In this document: positions 37,527-47,450 of the stretch, piece after piece | Layout: each line of letters starts with the position of its first letter | Numbering within the stretch: the first letter of the stretch is position 1 | Assembly (NCBI GenBank): GCA_913061185.1 | Contig: CAJXTI010000018.1 | Coordinates: 1-59,090 of the forward strand | Direction of reading: 5' to 3' | DNA: 59,090 nt | From: an uncultured Oceanobacter sp. | GTDB taxonomy: Bacteria; Pseudomonadota; Gammaproteobacteria; Pseudomonadales; Oceanobacteraceae | Program-made: the position numbers and the translations under genes | The notes under the pieces: model-generated | Databases searched by the model: none | The model's input: only the letters and a program-made list of their open reading frames with translations | Told to the model about the DNA's origin: nothing

Positions 37527-38408
37527 TTACTTGTTTTTACCTTCCGAAAACAGCTGATCCAGCTTTTGCTCGAAGTCGTGGTAGTTCAGATAAGAATACA
37601 GATCCATACGAGTTTGCATCATATCGACCACCGTGCGCTGATCGCCATTTTCAAGAATGCTGGTGTATACCGTCTCGGCTGCTTTATTCATGGCACGGAA
37701 AGCGCTCAGTGGGTACAAGACCATAGCCGCACCCCACTCGCCCAGCTGCTCACGGTTCCACAATTCGGTCTGACCAAATTCAGTGATGTTGGCCAGCACC
37801 GGCACGTCGCCCAGGGCGGCCGAGAAAGCGCGGTAATGTTCTTCGGTCTTGATGGCTTCAGCAAAAATACCGTCAGCACCCGCCGCAACATAAGCCTTGG
37901 CACGCTCAAGCGCAGCTTCCAGACCTTCCTGGGCAAAGGCATCGGTACGCGCCATGATAAAAAAATCCGGATCGGTGCGAGCATCAACAGCCGCTTTAAT
38001 GCGATCGGTCATTTCCTCAATGGAAACGATTTCCTTGTTCGGGCGATGGCCGCAACGCTTCTGAGCCACCTGGTCTTCCAGATGAACCGCCGCAGCACCG
38101 GCTTTTTCCATTTGCTGAATGGTGCGGGCAATATTAAAGGCACCGCCCCAGCCAGTATCAATATCAACCAGCAATGGCACGCTGGAAGCCGAAGTAATAC
38201 GGCGAACGTCTTCAACGACGTCGTTCAGCGAGGTCATACCCAGGTCGGGCAGACCATAAGAGGCATTCGCTACACCGCCACCGGACAGGTAAATCGCCTT
38301 GTGACCGATACGTTCAGCCATCATGGCGGCATAGGCGTTGATGGTGCCCACAATTTGTAATGGTTTGGTGTCCGCCAGTGCCTGACGGAATTTCTGACCT
38401 GGAGTCAT
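37527..38408 (-). CDS. prpB: Methylisocitrate lyase
   Basis: PrpB splits 2-methylisocitrate to pyruvate and succinate. The 293-residue TIM-barrel protein has the family signature [12 protein letters not shown], with the catalytic Cys, and metal-binding Asp residues in [10 protein letters not shown]. It overlaps the regulator gene by 4 bp (ATGA), so both come from one message. Confidence 0.96.
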   Translation of the reverse strand: MTPGQKFRQALADTKPLQIVGTINAYAAMMAERIGHKAIYLSGGGVANASYGLPDLGMTSLNDVVEDVRRITSASSVPLLVDIDTGWGGAFNIARTIQQMEKAGAAAVHLEDQVAQKRCGHRPNKEIVSIEEMTDRIKAAVDARTDPDFFIMARTDAFAQEGLEAALERAKAYVAAGADGIFAEAIKTEEHYRAFSAALGDVPVLANITEFGQTELWNREQLGEWGAAMVLYPLSAFRAMNKAAETVYTSILENGDQRTVVDMMQTRMDLYSYLNYHDFEQKLDQLFSEGKNK

Positions 38409-39106
38409 GCTTGACCCTCCTCTTCTGCCATAAGTCGTTCAAGATTAAGAAGCGACGTCTGGATATGACGTCGCATCAGCAGTTCAGCCAGCTCGGCGTC
38501 ACGCGCGGCGATGGCTTCAACGATACGTTGGTGTTCCTGCAGCGCCTGCAATGGGCGCTTGGTACTGGTACTGGTCTGATAGCGGTACATACGCACCAGA
38601 TGGTACAGCTCGCCGCACAACATCTGGTGCAGGCGCTCATTCTTGCTACCGCGAATCAGGCGATAATGCAGATCGAGATCACCGGCTTTCTGGTAATAAC
38701 TCTGCCCTTGCTCGGCTTCGATCGAGGCAGCGTGTTCATCCAGCAAGGTTTGTAACTCGGCAATTTCGTCATCCGTCATCCGCTCGGCGGCAAGACGACA
38801 GGCCATGCTTTCGAGTTCTACCCGGACTTCGTAGATATCGCGCAGTTCTGACAATGACAACGACACGACCCTGGCTCCGGCATGGGGAATCCGCACCACC
38901 AGACGCCTAGCCTCCAGTTTCTGGATCGCCTCGCGCATCGGCGCACGGCTGCCACCGTATTTTTCCACCAGCATCTGCTCCGACACCCGCGCCCCCGGCT
39001 TCAGCTCTCCCCGCACAATGGCAGTGGTGAGTTCTGCAAAAACCTTGTCGGCGAGTGTTTGAGGGTCTGCCATCAAATTGTCTACGATCTGCTTGGATGT
39101 GCTCAC
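38405..39106 (-). CDS. GntR/FadR-family regulator, probable prp operon regulator
   Basis: The 233-residue protein has a winged-helix GntR domain (about 15-80, with [19 protein letters not shown]) and an FCD ligand domain ([19 protein letters not shown] onward, with metal-binding His and Asp positions). GTG at 39106 has GGGG upstream; a TTG at 39133 and an ATG at 39073 are alternatives. As first gene of the prp operon it likely controls it by sensing a methylcitrate-cycle intermediate, although sigma54-type PrpR is the regulator in enterics. A palindrome upstream fits its operator. Confidence 0.88.
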   Translation of the reverse strand: MSTSKQIVDNLMADPQTLADKVFAELTTAIVRGELKPGARVSEQMLVEKYGGSRAPMREAIQKLEARRLVVRIPHAGARVVSLSLSELRDIYEVRVELESMACRLAAERMTDDEIAELQTLLDEHAASIEAEQGQSYYQKAGDLDLHYRLIRGSKNERLHQMLCGELYHLVRMYRYQTSTSTKRPLQALQEHQRIVEAIAARDAELAELLMRRHIQTSLLNLERLMAEEEGQA

Positions 39107-39149
39107 AATAATGCCCCGGACGAGGATTAACAATAGACTTTAGGCGAAT

Positions 39150-39176
39150 ATTGTATACAAAAATACAATTTCTGGC
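39150..39176 (-). promoter_or_regulatory. prp promoter and GntR-type operator
   Basis: TTGTATACAA (39151-39160) is a perfect 10-bp palindrome of the type bound by FCD-GntR regulators, and ATTGTAT-N6-ATACAAT (39150-39169) is a nested inverted repeat. On the minus strand TTGAGC, 17 bp, TATACA gives a promoter whose -10 lies in the palindrome, consistent with repression. Confidence 0.6.
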
Positions 39177-39216
39177 TCAAAAAAGACCAAAAAACATCAA
39201 AATAAAAGGGTTTCGT

Positions 39217-39480
39217 ATGCAATCAACCAAGGATCATTGGCCAGAAAACGCTCCCGTAAAGCCTGACCAGGATGGAAGCAGGATTGTCGTTTGGTTATTC
39301 ACCTCAGCTGATCAGCGAACGGATGAAACTGAAAAACCAGAAGTACAGCAGCTACGCAACAATCTACCGCTACCAGCAGATACGCGTACCGACCCGAAGA
39401 AAACGAATTTTGATGATGTGACGGATGAGAAAATCCGGCAATTGGAAATGAAGATCAATGTATTTCGAAGAAGTGCCTGA
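39217..39480 (+). CDS. Hypothetical small protein
   Basis: This is an unrecognised 87-residue, charged, soluble open frame beginning MQSTKDHWPENAPVKPD, with a C-terminal helix EKIRQLEMKINVFRRSA. It lies alone between the divergent prp operon and rraA. It is weakly supported: no clear ribosome site is seen, and no family is recognised. In-frame codons upstream to 39151 overlap the prp operator. Confidence 0.35.
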   Translation: MQSTKDHWPENAPVKPDQDGSRIVVWLFTSADQRTDETEKPEVQQLRNNLPLPADTRTDPKKTNFDDVTDEKIRQLEMKINVFRRSA

Positions 39481-39670
39481 GTTGGAAAACACCCTGCGAG
39501 GTGCATTTTGATACGAGTGTTGCTGTTACCTGGGGGGCGTTCTCAATTATTTGACACGGCCTGTCAGGAGGAAAGTTTGTGTACTCGATGGATATTGCCT
39601 CCAGCCGCGAAATTCAGCGGTACGGTGAGCACAATATTATTTTCCAAAACATTCAGGGATAACATGATCG

Positions 39671-39697
39671 GCATGTCCCGGTAAAACCGGGCCATGC
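39671..39697. other. Hairpin downstream of rraA
   Basis: This imperfect 12-position stem (GCATG, one mismatch, CCCGGT / ACCGGG, CATGC) has an AAA loop. It lies 20 bp past the rraA stop. It lacks a T tract, so it may protect the 3' end of the message, or act as a weak terminator. The rest of 39481-39716 shows nothing else of note. Confidence 0.5.
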
Positions 39698-39716
39698 ATC
39701 GAAGGCCGCTTAATAA

Positions 39717-40211
39717 TCAGTCATTAGGCATTGACAGAGGCTGTGGCGAAACGATCACGCCATTATTGTCGGCATAGACAAAGCAGCCGGGCTTGAAGAC
39801 AACACCGCCAAATTTAACCTCGACATTCACATCGCCCAGGCCACGCTTGTCGGTTTTCAACGGGTTGGTGGCCAGCGCCTGTACGCCCAGGTCGGTTTCC
39901 ATAATCACATCCACATCGCGGATGCAGCCATTAATGATGATGCCTTCCCAGCCGTTACTGGCGGCTTTTTCTGCCAGCATATCGCCCAGCATGGCATGAC
40001 GCAGCGAGCCGCCGCCATCCACCACCAGTACTTTGCCTTTGCCATCGGTGGCAACCAGCTCACGTACCCTGGAGTTATCTTCGAAGGCCTTGATAGTAAC
40101 GATTTCACCACCAAAGCTGTCGCGGCCGCCGTAGTTATTGAACATGGGTTCAACCACTTCAATCAGTTCCGGGTAGGCATCGCACAGGTCGGGGGTCAGA
40201 TAGTGAGTCAT
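39717..40211 (-). CDS. rraA: Regulator of ribonuclease activity A
   Basis: RraA binds RNase E and inhibits it; in some organisms family members act as aldolases. The 164-residue protein has the trimer-forming fold signatures [19 protein letters not shown] and [18 protein letters not shown] 40211 has AGGAGA upstream. Its target RNase E is encoded at 23579. The neighbourhood rraA-hydrolase-ppsA matches Pseudomonas. Confidence 0.94.
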   Translation of the reverse strand: MTHYLTPDLCDAYPELIEVVEPMFNNYGGRDSFGGEIVTIKAFEDNSRVRELVATDGKGKVLVVDGGGSLRHAMLGDMLAEKAASNGWEGIIINGCIRDVDVIMETDLGVQALATNPLKTDKRGLGDVNVEVKFGGVVFKPGCFVYADNNGVIVSPQPLSMPND

Positions 40212-40308
40212 GCGGTGGTCTCCTGTTAAGTGTGGAGGTTATCAAACACCATGAAAGGCACCGTCGTCCAGACCACTTTGGGTGGAGATCAGTGCCTTGA
40301 TTGCTGGC

Positions 40309-41343
40309 TCAGTATTCAGCTGGCTCTGGCTCACTGGTCGCCACCGGAGCACCTGGTAGCGCTACCAGGTCTCCTAGCCAGCTTGCTACCAACGGCCAGA
40401 CTTCGTCCCGAGCCGCCGGGCTGATAACCATCCCGAGATGATCATAGTCTTCGCTGAAGCCGTTTTCGACACCCAGTAACGTCATCGACTTGGCCACTTC
40501 GATACCGGCGTCTGAACCATAGTGTTCATAGAATCGACGGCAACAGCTGGCTGGGTCGATGCGATCGCCCGCCCCGGCAAACATCCGTAGCGGTACGTTG
40601 GCCTGACGCCAGGCAGGCAATAACGGCTGCTTTATATTTTCCAGCTGCCATTTGCCAAAAATAGCCTGGCGGGCAAGGTATTCGTTAACAATACCGGCCG
40701 GTTCATTTTCAGGGCCAATACCGATCTTGCGGCCATCCAGCTCACCCTTGATTGACATCAGGGTACGTAAACTCAGTGACCCTAACGGCATCCATAAATA
40801 CCATGGGCGTTTCAGTATCTGAGCACCGAAGGACATCACCCCGGCGCAGTTGTCGGGGCGTAACTTACCCGCTGCAATGGCGGTTGCCAGCACCACGCCC
40901 CCCAGGGAATGTCCGATCCAGGCGGGATATTCACCGGTTTTTTCGCAGACAAAATCATTTACCGCAGGTACATCGCAACAGGCGTACTGCTGAGAGGTGT
41001 TACCGGTGTAGTCGTTATTACGCGGCGACAAACCGTGGCCACGCTGCTCCATCAGCCAGACATCGAACCCCTGCCGCACCAGCCAGGCAGCCAGCCCCTC
41101 ACCATCCGCTGTCAGCCAGAAACTGCGGTTAGTAAATGAACCGTGTAATAAAACCACGGGAGGGCGACGGCCATCACGGGCGGGAGATGTTTCATAACTG
41201 CCTGGCGACAAATGCGTCACCGCTACCTCAACACTGCGATCCTTGTCGAGGTTGTGTTTGACCAGATAGACATCATCGGTAAAACCGGCCAGGTTATCAG
41301 CCCGAGCCAGCGTCACCGGAAACAGCTCACTGCTGCTTTTCAT
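40309..41343 (-). CDS. Alpha/beta hydrolase (lipase/esterase-like)
   Basis: The 344-residue protein has the oxyanion region VVLLHGSFTNRSFW, nucleophile Ser in WIGHSLGGVV, an acid residue in the segment FAGAGDRIDPASC, and the catalytic His in DYDHLGMVISP. The layout resembles AB-hydrolase-associated lipases. No signal peptide is seen. Hydrolases occupy this place between ppsA and rraA in related genomes; the substrate is unknown. It starts 76 bp after ppsA. Confidence 0.88.
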   Translation of the reverse strand: MKSSSELFPVTLARADNLAGFTDDVYLVKHNLDKDRSVEVAVTHLSPGSYETSPARDGRRPPVVLLHGSFTNRSFWLTADGEGLAAWLVRQGFDVWLMEQRGHGLSPRNNDYTGNTSQQYACCDVPAVNDFVCEKTGEYPAWIGHSLGGVVLATAIAAGKLRPDNCAGVMSFGAQILKRPWYLWMPLGSLSLRTLMSIKGELDGRKIGIGPENEPAGIVNEYLARQAIFGKWQLENIKQPLLPAWRQANVPLRMFAGAGDRIDPASCCRRFYEHYGSDAGIEVAKSMTLLGVENGFSEDYDHLGMVISPAARDEVWPLVASWLGDLVALPGAPVATSEPEPAEY

Positions 41344-41419
41344 GCGGGGGAATCTCCAAAACCCCGATCACCAGCGACCGGGGGTACATATTTCGGTAAG
41401 GATAACCGTCAGTCTGGCG

Positions 41420-43792
41420 CTACGGTTGTGACTTGTCGGCGAGGAAAAACCAGGTATCCATGACCGAATCCGGGTTCAACGACACGCTGTCAATGCCATG
41501 TTCCATCAACCAGCGCGCAAAGTCCGGGTGATCGGATGGCCCTTGACCGCAAATCCCGACGTATTTTCCCTGCCGCTTACAGGCCTGAATGGCATTTTCC
41601 AGCAACACCTTGATGGCCGGATTACGTTCATCAAATAAATGGGCAATGATACCGGAATCACGATCCAGTCCGAGTGTCAGCTGGGTCAAATCGTTGGAGC
41701 CAATAGAAAAGCCGTCAAAGTACTGCAGGAATTCATCCGCCAGGATGGCGTTCGCTGGCAGCTCACACATCATGATCAGCTTGAGACCGTTTTTGCCGCG
41801 TTCCAGACCATTGTCTTTCAGCAGGCCAACCACCTGTTCTGCTTCGCCCGGTGTGCGCACAAACGGCACCATGATCTCGACGTTGGTAAAGCCCATTTCG
41901 TCACGAACCTTGCGCATCGCCCGGCATTCCAGCTCGAAACAGTCGCGGAAGTTTTTCGAGATATAACGGGAAGCACCACGGAAGCCCAGCATCGGGTTTT
42001 CTTCTTCCGGCTCGTACAGGCGGCCACCAATCAGATTGGCATATTCGTTCGATTTGAAATCCGACAAGCGGGTAATCACCCGCTTGGGCCAGAAAGCAGC
42101 GGCCAGGGTAGAAATACCCTCCACCAGCTTCTCAACGTAAAAATCGACCGGGCCGGGATATCCGGCAAAACGTCGCCGAACCGTAGGTTTGAGATCTTCT
42201 GGCAGGTTATCGAAGTTCAACAGCGCCTTTGGGTGCACTCCGATCATGCGGTTGATAATAAACTCCAGCCGCGCCAGGCCAACACCGGCATTCGGTAGTC
42301 CCTGAAAATCGAAGGCCCGATCCGGGTTACCCACGTTCATCATGATCTTGAACGGCAGCTCCGGCATTGAATCGACACTGTTGGTGCGAATATCAAAATC
42401 CAGTGCGCCGTCATACACGTAACCGGTATCGCCCTCGGCGCAGGACACCGTCACTTCCTGACCATCTTTCAGACGTTCCGTGGCATCTTCGCAGCCAACC
42501 ACGGCTGGAATGCCCAGCTCGCGAGCAATGATGGCGGCATGACAGGTGCGACCACCACGATTGGTGACGATCGCCGCAGAGCGCTTCATAATCGGCTCCC
42601 AATCCGGGTCTGTCATGTCGGCAACCAGTACGTCGCCTTCCTGAACCTGATCCATTTCATCGATGTCGTTCAGAATACGCACCCGACCAGAACCAATCCG
42701 GTGGCCAATACTGCGTCCTTCAGCCAGCACGATGCCGGTTTCTTTCAGTAAATAACGCTCCATCACGGTTTTACTGGTGCGGCTTTTGACCGTTTCCGGA
42801 CGTGCCTGCACCACGTACAATTTGCCGTCATCGCCGTCTTTGGCCCATTCGATGTCCATCGGACGACCATAGTGCTCTTCAATGGTCAGTGCCATCCGCG
42901 CCAGTTCTTCCACTTCGGCATCGGTCACTGAAAATTGCTGGCGCAACTCCCGGTCTACCCGCAAGGTTTCGACCGACTGCCCCACACTGGCGAAGGCGTT
43001 GTAAACCATCTTGATGGCCTTGGCACCCAGGTTACGACGCAGGATCGAGGGCCGCCCCTCGCGTAAATTCAGCTTGTGAACATAAAACTCATCCGGGTTA
43101 ACCGCACCCTGCACCACGGTTTCACCGAGACCATAAGATGACGTAATAAACACTACCTGGTCGAAACCGGATTCCGTATCAATCGAGAACATCACACCGC
43201 TGGATGCGGTCTCGCTGCGCACCATACGTTGAATACCGGCAGACAACGCGATTTTGCTGTGGTCAAAGCCCTGATGCACCCGGTAAGAAATCGCCCGGTC
43301 ATTAAACAGCGAGGCAAACACATCCCGCACCGCATGCAGCACATGATCGATACCGACGATATTCAGGTGAGTTTCCTGTTGACCGGCAAAAGACGCATCT
43401 GGCAGATCTTCTGCCGTGGCCGATGAGCGCACTGCGGCGGCCATCTGCTCGTTGCCTGCTTGCAGGGTGATGTAAGATTCACGAATGGCGGCTTCCAGCG
43501 GTGGTGGCAACGGTGCTTCCAGAATCCAGCTGCGAATAGCGGCACCGGTTTCCGCCAGCGCACGGACATCATCAACGTCCAGATCAGACAGCGCGGCATT
43601 GATACGATCCGCCAATCCCTGATAGGAAAGAAATTCCCGATAGGCATCGGCACTGGTAGCAAAGCCACCCGGAACGGTAACGCCTGAACTGGCGAGATGG
43701 CTGATCATTTCTCCGAGCGACGCGTTTTTTCCGCCAACGCGTTCCACGTCACCCATACCTACCTGATCAAACCAAAGTACATAGTCAGTCAA
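41420..43792 (-). CDS. ppsA: Phosphoenolpyruvate synthase
   Basis: PpsA converts pyruvate and ATP to phosphoenolpyruvate for gluconeogenesis, as needed when growing on propionate-derived pyruvate. The 790-residue protein has the N-terminal ATP-grasp domain ([10 protein letters not shown] near 20), the phospho-His segment [21 protein letters not shown] (His near 417, quoted in part), and the C-terminal PEP-utilising barrel ending with [14 protein letters not shown]. The start is TTG at 43792, supported by AGGAG 8 nt upstream; the next Met is at residue 13. It is divergent from its regulator ppsR. Confidence 0.96.
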   Translation of the reverse strand: MTDYVLWFDQVGMGDVERVGGKNASLGEMISHLASSGVTVPGGFATSADAYREFLSYQGLADRINAALSDLDVDDVRALAETGAAIRSWILEAPLPPPLEAAIRESYITLQAGNEQMAAAVRSSATAEDLPDASFAGQQETHLNIVGIDHVLHAVRDVFASLFNDRAISYRVHQGFDHSKIALSAGIQRMVRSETASSGVMFSIDTESGFDQVVFITSSYGLGETVVQGAVNPDEFYVHKLNLREGRPSILRRNLGAKAIKMVYNAFASVGQSVETLRVDRELRQQFSVTDAEVEELARMALTIEEHYGRPMDIEWAKDGDDGKLYVVQARPETVKSRTSKTVMERYLLKETGIVLAEGRSIGHRIGSGRVRILNDIDEMDQVQEGDVLVADMTDPDWEPIMKRSAAIVTNRGGRTCHAAIIARELGIPAVVGCEDATERLKDGQEVTVSCAEGDTGYVYDGALDFDIRTNSVDSMPELPFKIMMNVGNPDRAFDFQGLPNAGVGLARLEFIINRMIGVHPKALLNFDNLPEDLKPTVRRRFAGYPGPVDFYVEKLVEGISTLAAAFWPKRVITRLSDFKSNEYANLIGGRLYEPEEENPMLGFRGASRYISKNFRDCFELECRAMRKVRDEMGFTNVEIMVPFVRTPGEAEQVVGLLKDNGLERGKNGLKLIMMCELPANAILADEFLQYFDGFSIGSNDLTQLTLGLDRDSGIIAHLFDERNPAIKVLLENAIQACKRQGKYVGICGQGPSDHPDFARWLMEHGIDSVSLNPDSVMDTWFFLADKSQP

Positions 43793-44081
43793 TGTTGTTC
43801 TCCTGTACCATCGCGTGCTTTATGAGCCTGCTGAACCCGCCGAACACACTTGTGGTGCCTTCGACGGTAAAAACACCGCTTTGGGGTTGCGGTGCCTAAC
43901 GGGTTCAGATAAACCCTTTTATGCTGCTTCCGGGCAATCGAGGTTATCGGTGTTGCCGAAACCCTTGCAGTCTACTGATGCAGATCATCGTCTGGTGTTA
44001 TTTAAGTAATCAGCGACTCAACCTGGACCAGGGCCGGGGCAAGCGCGCGTAATACTAAGTGCAGGTAAAACAAATTTCCAT
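43793..44081. promoter_or_regulatory. Divergent ppsA/ppsR intergenic region
   Basis: These 289 bp hold no gene. They must carry the opposing promoters of ppsA and ppsR, but no strong promoter or operator could be picked out by eye. Confidence 0.5.
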
Positions 44082-44900
44082 ATGAAGCGATACGCCTACT
44101 TTATTTCTGATGGCACCGGCATTACTGCCGAAATGCTGGGCAACAGTCTGCTGGCCCAATTTGAGAAGATTGAATTCGAGCGTGTAACGCTGCCCTATAT
44201 TGATAGCGTGACAAAAGCAGAGCAGGCTGTCGCCCTGATCAACGCCGACTCGCGCAAGAGCGGCCAGCCAGCAATTATTTTCGATACCGTCATCGACAAG
44301 ACCATTCGGCAGGTCATCGACACTGCCGAAGGACTGAAGATCGACATCTTTGATGCTTTTCTGAAACCGCTGGAGCAGGCACTTGAAGTAGAGTCTTCTT
44401 ACAGCGTCGGAATGTCCCACTCGGCCAAAAACACCAGCTATCTGTCACGCATCGACGCCGTGAACTTTGCCCTGGATAACGACGACGGCGCTCGTACTCG
44501 CCATTACAAAACCGCTGATGTCATTCTGGTCGGCGTATCCCGTTGCGGCAAAACCCCGACCTGTCTTTATCTGGCCATGCAATACGGTATCAAGGCGGCC
44601 AACTACCCGCTGACTGAAGAGGACATGGCCGATTTACGCTTACCCAAAAGTCTTGAACCCTATCGCAGCAAGCTGTTCGGGCTGACCATCGACCCGGATC
44701 GGCTGTCGGTAATTCGTAATGAGCGCCGGGCAAACAGCCGTTATTCCTCGTTGAAACAGTGTTATCACGAGGTCGACGAAGTGGAAACCCTGTATCAGCG
44801 TGAACAAATCCCGTTTATCAGTACCACCGACAAGTCGATTGAGGAAATTTCCACCCGTATTCTCGCCGAGACCGGCCTGCAGCGTCGATTACGATCCTGA
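44082..44900 (+). CDS. ppsR: PEP synthase regulatory kinase/phosphorylase (DUF299)
   Basis: PpsR inactivates PEP synthase by ADP-dependent phosphorylation of a Thr beside the catalytic His and reactivates it by phosphorolysis. The 272-residue protein starts [20 protein letters not shown] and has the nucleotide-binding P-loop [10 protein letters not shown] near 153-162 and the family tail IEEISTRIL. Its placement opposite ppsA fits its function. Confidence 0.95.
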   Translation: MKRYAYFISDGTGITAEMLGNSLLAQFEKIEFERVTLPYIDSVTKAEQAVALINADSRKSGQPAIIFDTVIDKTIRQVIDTAEGLKIDIFDAFLKPLEQALEVESSYSVGMSHSAKNTSYLSRIDAVNFALDNDDGARTRHYKTADVILVGVSRCGKTPTCLYLAMQYGIKAANYPLTEEDMADLRLPKSLEPYRSKLFGLTIDPDRLSVIRNERRANSRYSSLKQCYHEVDEVETLYQREQIPFISTTDKSIEEISTRILAETGLQRRLRS

Positions 44901-44940
44901 TTCCAGAGGTGGCAAAATACCAAGCGCTACAACAGCAAGG

Positions 44941-45774
44941 CTATATCAGCATCGCCAGACGATCATTCATCAGCCGGGCCACCTGCTTCGGATGGGTAAA
45001 CACCAGACTGTGATCGGCCCCGGCAATCCCCTGGGCGATCCAGTCCGGGCTTTGCTGCTCCAGCCGCTGCTGTCGTTGCTGCATATCCGGCGAGCTTAAC
45101 TCTCCGACCAGACTCATACCCGGCAACGGCGAAGTCCAGTCCAGATAATACTCACGTTGGCGACCCAATGATTCACTGACCGCCCCCAGCGCCTGACACA
45201 AACCCTGCTGGTTGACCTGCAAACGTTTGACCGCGACACGATCCGCCGTCGGATTACGCCGACGATTGGGAGATACCGCGTCGAGAAAATCCAGATAGGC
45301 GCCTTCGTCTCCATCCAGAAAACGTTGTTCCAGCCCGGCATAACGGGCTTCCCGAGCCAGCAAACCGGCGGCATCGTTGCCAGACAGCAACGCCGGTTCA
45401 AGCAGGTACAACAAACCAAAGGCATGCTGTTTCACCAGCTCAGTGGTGACCATACCGCCAAACGAGTAACCGGCAATATCGGCATCCCACCAATCCAGCG
45501 CCGTGAGCAGCTCGTCGATCTGACCAGCATAGTCATCCACCGTCGGCTTAACGCAGTGAAGAAAGGATGACTTGCCCATACCGGCAAAATCCGGGATCAG
45601 GATTTCACTCCAGCCAGCAAGATAATTGGCCACGTAAGTCCAGGTTAATTCACCCGCAATACCGGCACCGTGTAGCAAGACAAGCCGCCGTCCACCGGGA
45701 TTGTTCGCGCATTGCAACAACAACGCATGTTGATTGACACTGGCAGTACGAATATTAACGGGGTGCTTTTCCAC
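44941..45774 (-). CDS. Alpha/beta hydrolase
   Basis: The 277-residue protein has an oxyanion region LVLLHGAGIAGELTW, nucleophile Ser in DIAGYSFGGMV, and a C-terminal His in AGADHSLVFTHP. GTG 45774 is chosen; the frame stays open upstream through a 7-bp repeat (residues SYQLSVI repeated), but that is not protein-like. It lies between ppsR (convergent) and pabB (divergent). The substrate is unknown. Confidence 0.85.
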   Translation of the reverse strand: MEKHPVNIRTASVNQHALLLQCANNPGGRRLVLLHGAGIAGELTWTYVANYLAGWSEILIPDFAGMGKSSFLHCVKPTVDDYAGQIDELLTALDWWDADIAGYSFGGMVTTELVKQHAFGLLYLLEPALLSGNDAAGLLAREARYAGLEQRFLDGDEGAYLDFLDAVSPNRRRNPTADRVAVKRLQVNQQGLCQALGAVSESLGRQREYYLDWTSPLPGMSLVGELSSPDMQQRQQRLEQQSPDWIAQGIAGADHSLVFTHPKQVARLMNDRLAMLI

Positions 45775-45782
45775 AATTGACC

Positions 45783-45824
45783 TGATAACTGATAACTGAT
45801 AACTGATAACTGATAACTGATAAC
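45783..45824. repeat. Heptanucleotide repeat (TGATAAC)6
   Basis: Six perfect copies of TGATAAC lie 9 bp upstream of the GTG of the hydrolase, in the position of its leader or promoter. A change in copy number shifts spacing by 7 bp. The same heptamer is common as a dispersed repeat in other bacteria, notably cyanobacteria. Confidence 0.97.
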
Positions 45825-45997
45825 TGACACAACAATAATTCCGGCAACACATCGACTAACGAGCACAGTGCATGTGAAGGACAGCGCCAGTCTAACGAGC
45901 GTTTCTGAGCAATGCCAGGGTTGTGAACCAGGGGGAATGCGCCGGATAATGACCGCTACTCCCCTACACACTGACTGATCGGGAAACTTTCGCGCCA

Positions 45998-47383
45998 ATG
46001 TCCAGCCCTCCCAGCGCCACAGCGTCGTATACAACCTACCTGTTGCCATTTTCCGCCCGCGAGCTGTTGCATTGTTGCCAGCAGCTGCCCGGCTCCGCTC
46101 TGATCTACAGCGGCACCAGTGGTCAACAACAGGCTGCCCGACCCTGCTGGGCGGTGCTGGCTTATGCCCCCACACGAGTGCTCTCCGCCAGCAACGACCA
46201 CCAATGGCGGCAACTGAAACAAGCACTCGAAGCCGACCAGATCAAGGCAGCGTCAGCCAATCCGGCTACGCCAGACAACGAAGGGTTTATCAGCGGCTGG
46301 ATGGGCTATTTCTCCTACGCTGCTGGCTGCTGGACAGTCGCAGGAATCCATCCATCCGACAACCGGTCGACACAATCTCAGCCGCCACATCCGCTGGCCG
46401 AATTCCACTATTACCCTCATAGCCTGTTACTCGACTTTGCCGAAGATACCGTCATGCTCCGCAGTCCCAGGCCGTGCACCGAAACAGAGTGCGGCGCCAT
46501 TCTCGAACAGCTCAACCAGGCGCGCGCGCGCTGTATTACCAACAGCAATACGACCGACACTACGGACAAATATCAGTGGCAACCGCAATGGGATGTCAGT
46601 GAATACCAGCAGGCATTCAATCAGGTGCAGAATTATATTGTGTCGGGCGATGTCTACCAGGTGAATCTGACCATGCCCTTCCGCTGTCATGACAACCTGA
46701 CCGCGATATCACCCGCCAAATTACTGGAACAGTTCGACGCGCCTTTCTCCTGCTACTTTCGTGGTCAGTCCCTGACTCTGTTCAGCGTCAGCCCTGAGCG
46801 GTTTGTCAAAATCCACCAGCAACACATGGTCACCAGCCCGATAAAAGGCACCTCACCCCGAGGCAAGACAGCCAGCGAGGATCTGGCCAACCGCCAATGG
46901 CTGGCCGACAGCAAAAAAAATCAGGCCGAGAACCTGATGATTGTAGATCTGTTGCGTAATGACCTGGGACGTTCTGCGGTAACCGGCAGCGTTCAGGTTG
47001 AGAAGCTGTTTGATATCGAATCCCACGCCAACGTGCACCATATGGTCAGCACTATCAGAGCGGAGATAAAACCGGAAATCTCGCCTCTGGAAGCCGTGCT
47101 AAACGCCTTTCCTGGTGGCTCGATCACCGGAGCACCAAAAAAGCGCGCCATGGAAATTATCCGCGAGCTGGAACCCGATTCACGAGGGCTGTATTGCGGG
47201 TCTTTCGGCTACTTCAGCGATCAGGGGGTGGCCGATTTCAACATTCTGATTCGTTCTGTTGTAGCCACACCCTCAGGGGCGGAGTGCTGGGCAGGCGGCG
47301 GCGTGGTCAAGGACTCGACTGCCGCCGGAGAGTACGACGAGCTGTTCAGCAAGGTACAACAGCTTCTGGATACCATAAGTTAA
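45998..47383 (+). CDS. pabB: Aminodeoxychorismate synthase component I
   Basis: PabB makes 4-amino-4-deoxychorismate from chorismate and ammonia, the step before PabC (13981-14811). The 461-residue protein has the chorismate-enzyme core with VSPERFVKIHQ, SPIKGTSPRGKTASEDL (the Lys marks PabB rather than TrpE), LIVDLLRNDLGR-like (here MIVDLLRNDLGR) and PGGSITGAPKKRAMEII. Confidence 0.94.
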   Translation: MSSPPSATASYTTYLLPFSARELLHCCQQLPGSALIYSGTSGQQQAARPCWAVLAYAPTRVLSASNDHQWRQLKQALEADQIKAASANPATPDNEGFISGWMGYFSYAAGCWTVAGIHPSDNRSTQSQPPHPLAEFHYYPHSLLLDFAEDTVMLRSPRPCTETECGAILEQLNQARARCITNSNTTDTTDKYQWQPQWDVSEYQQAFNQVQNYIVSGDVYQVNLTMPFRCHDNLTAISPAKLLEQFDAPFSCYFRGQSLTLFSVSPERFVKIHQQHMVTSPIKGTSPRGKTASEDLANRQWLADSKKNQAENLMIVDLLRNDLGRSAVTGSVQVEKLFDIESHANVHHMVSTIRAEIKPEISPLEAVLNAFPGGSITGAPKKRAMEIIRELEPDSRGLYCGSFGYFSDQGVADFNILIRSVVATPSGAECWAGGGVVKDSTAAGEYDELFSKVQQLLDTIS

Positions 47384-47450
47384 ACGGGTGAAGATGGTTA
47401 AACAGCCGAAGTCCGTATGGAGCGCAGATTAACAGGGAGGTTTTGGCAGA

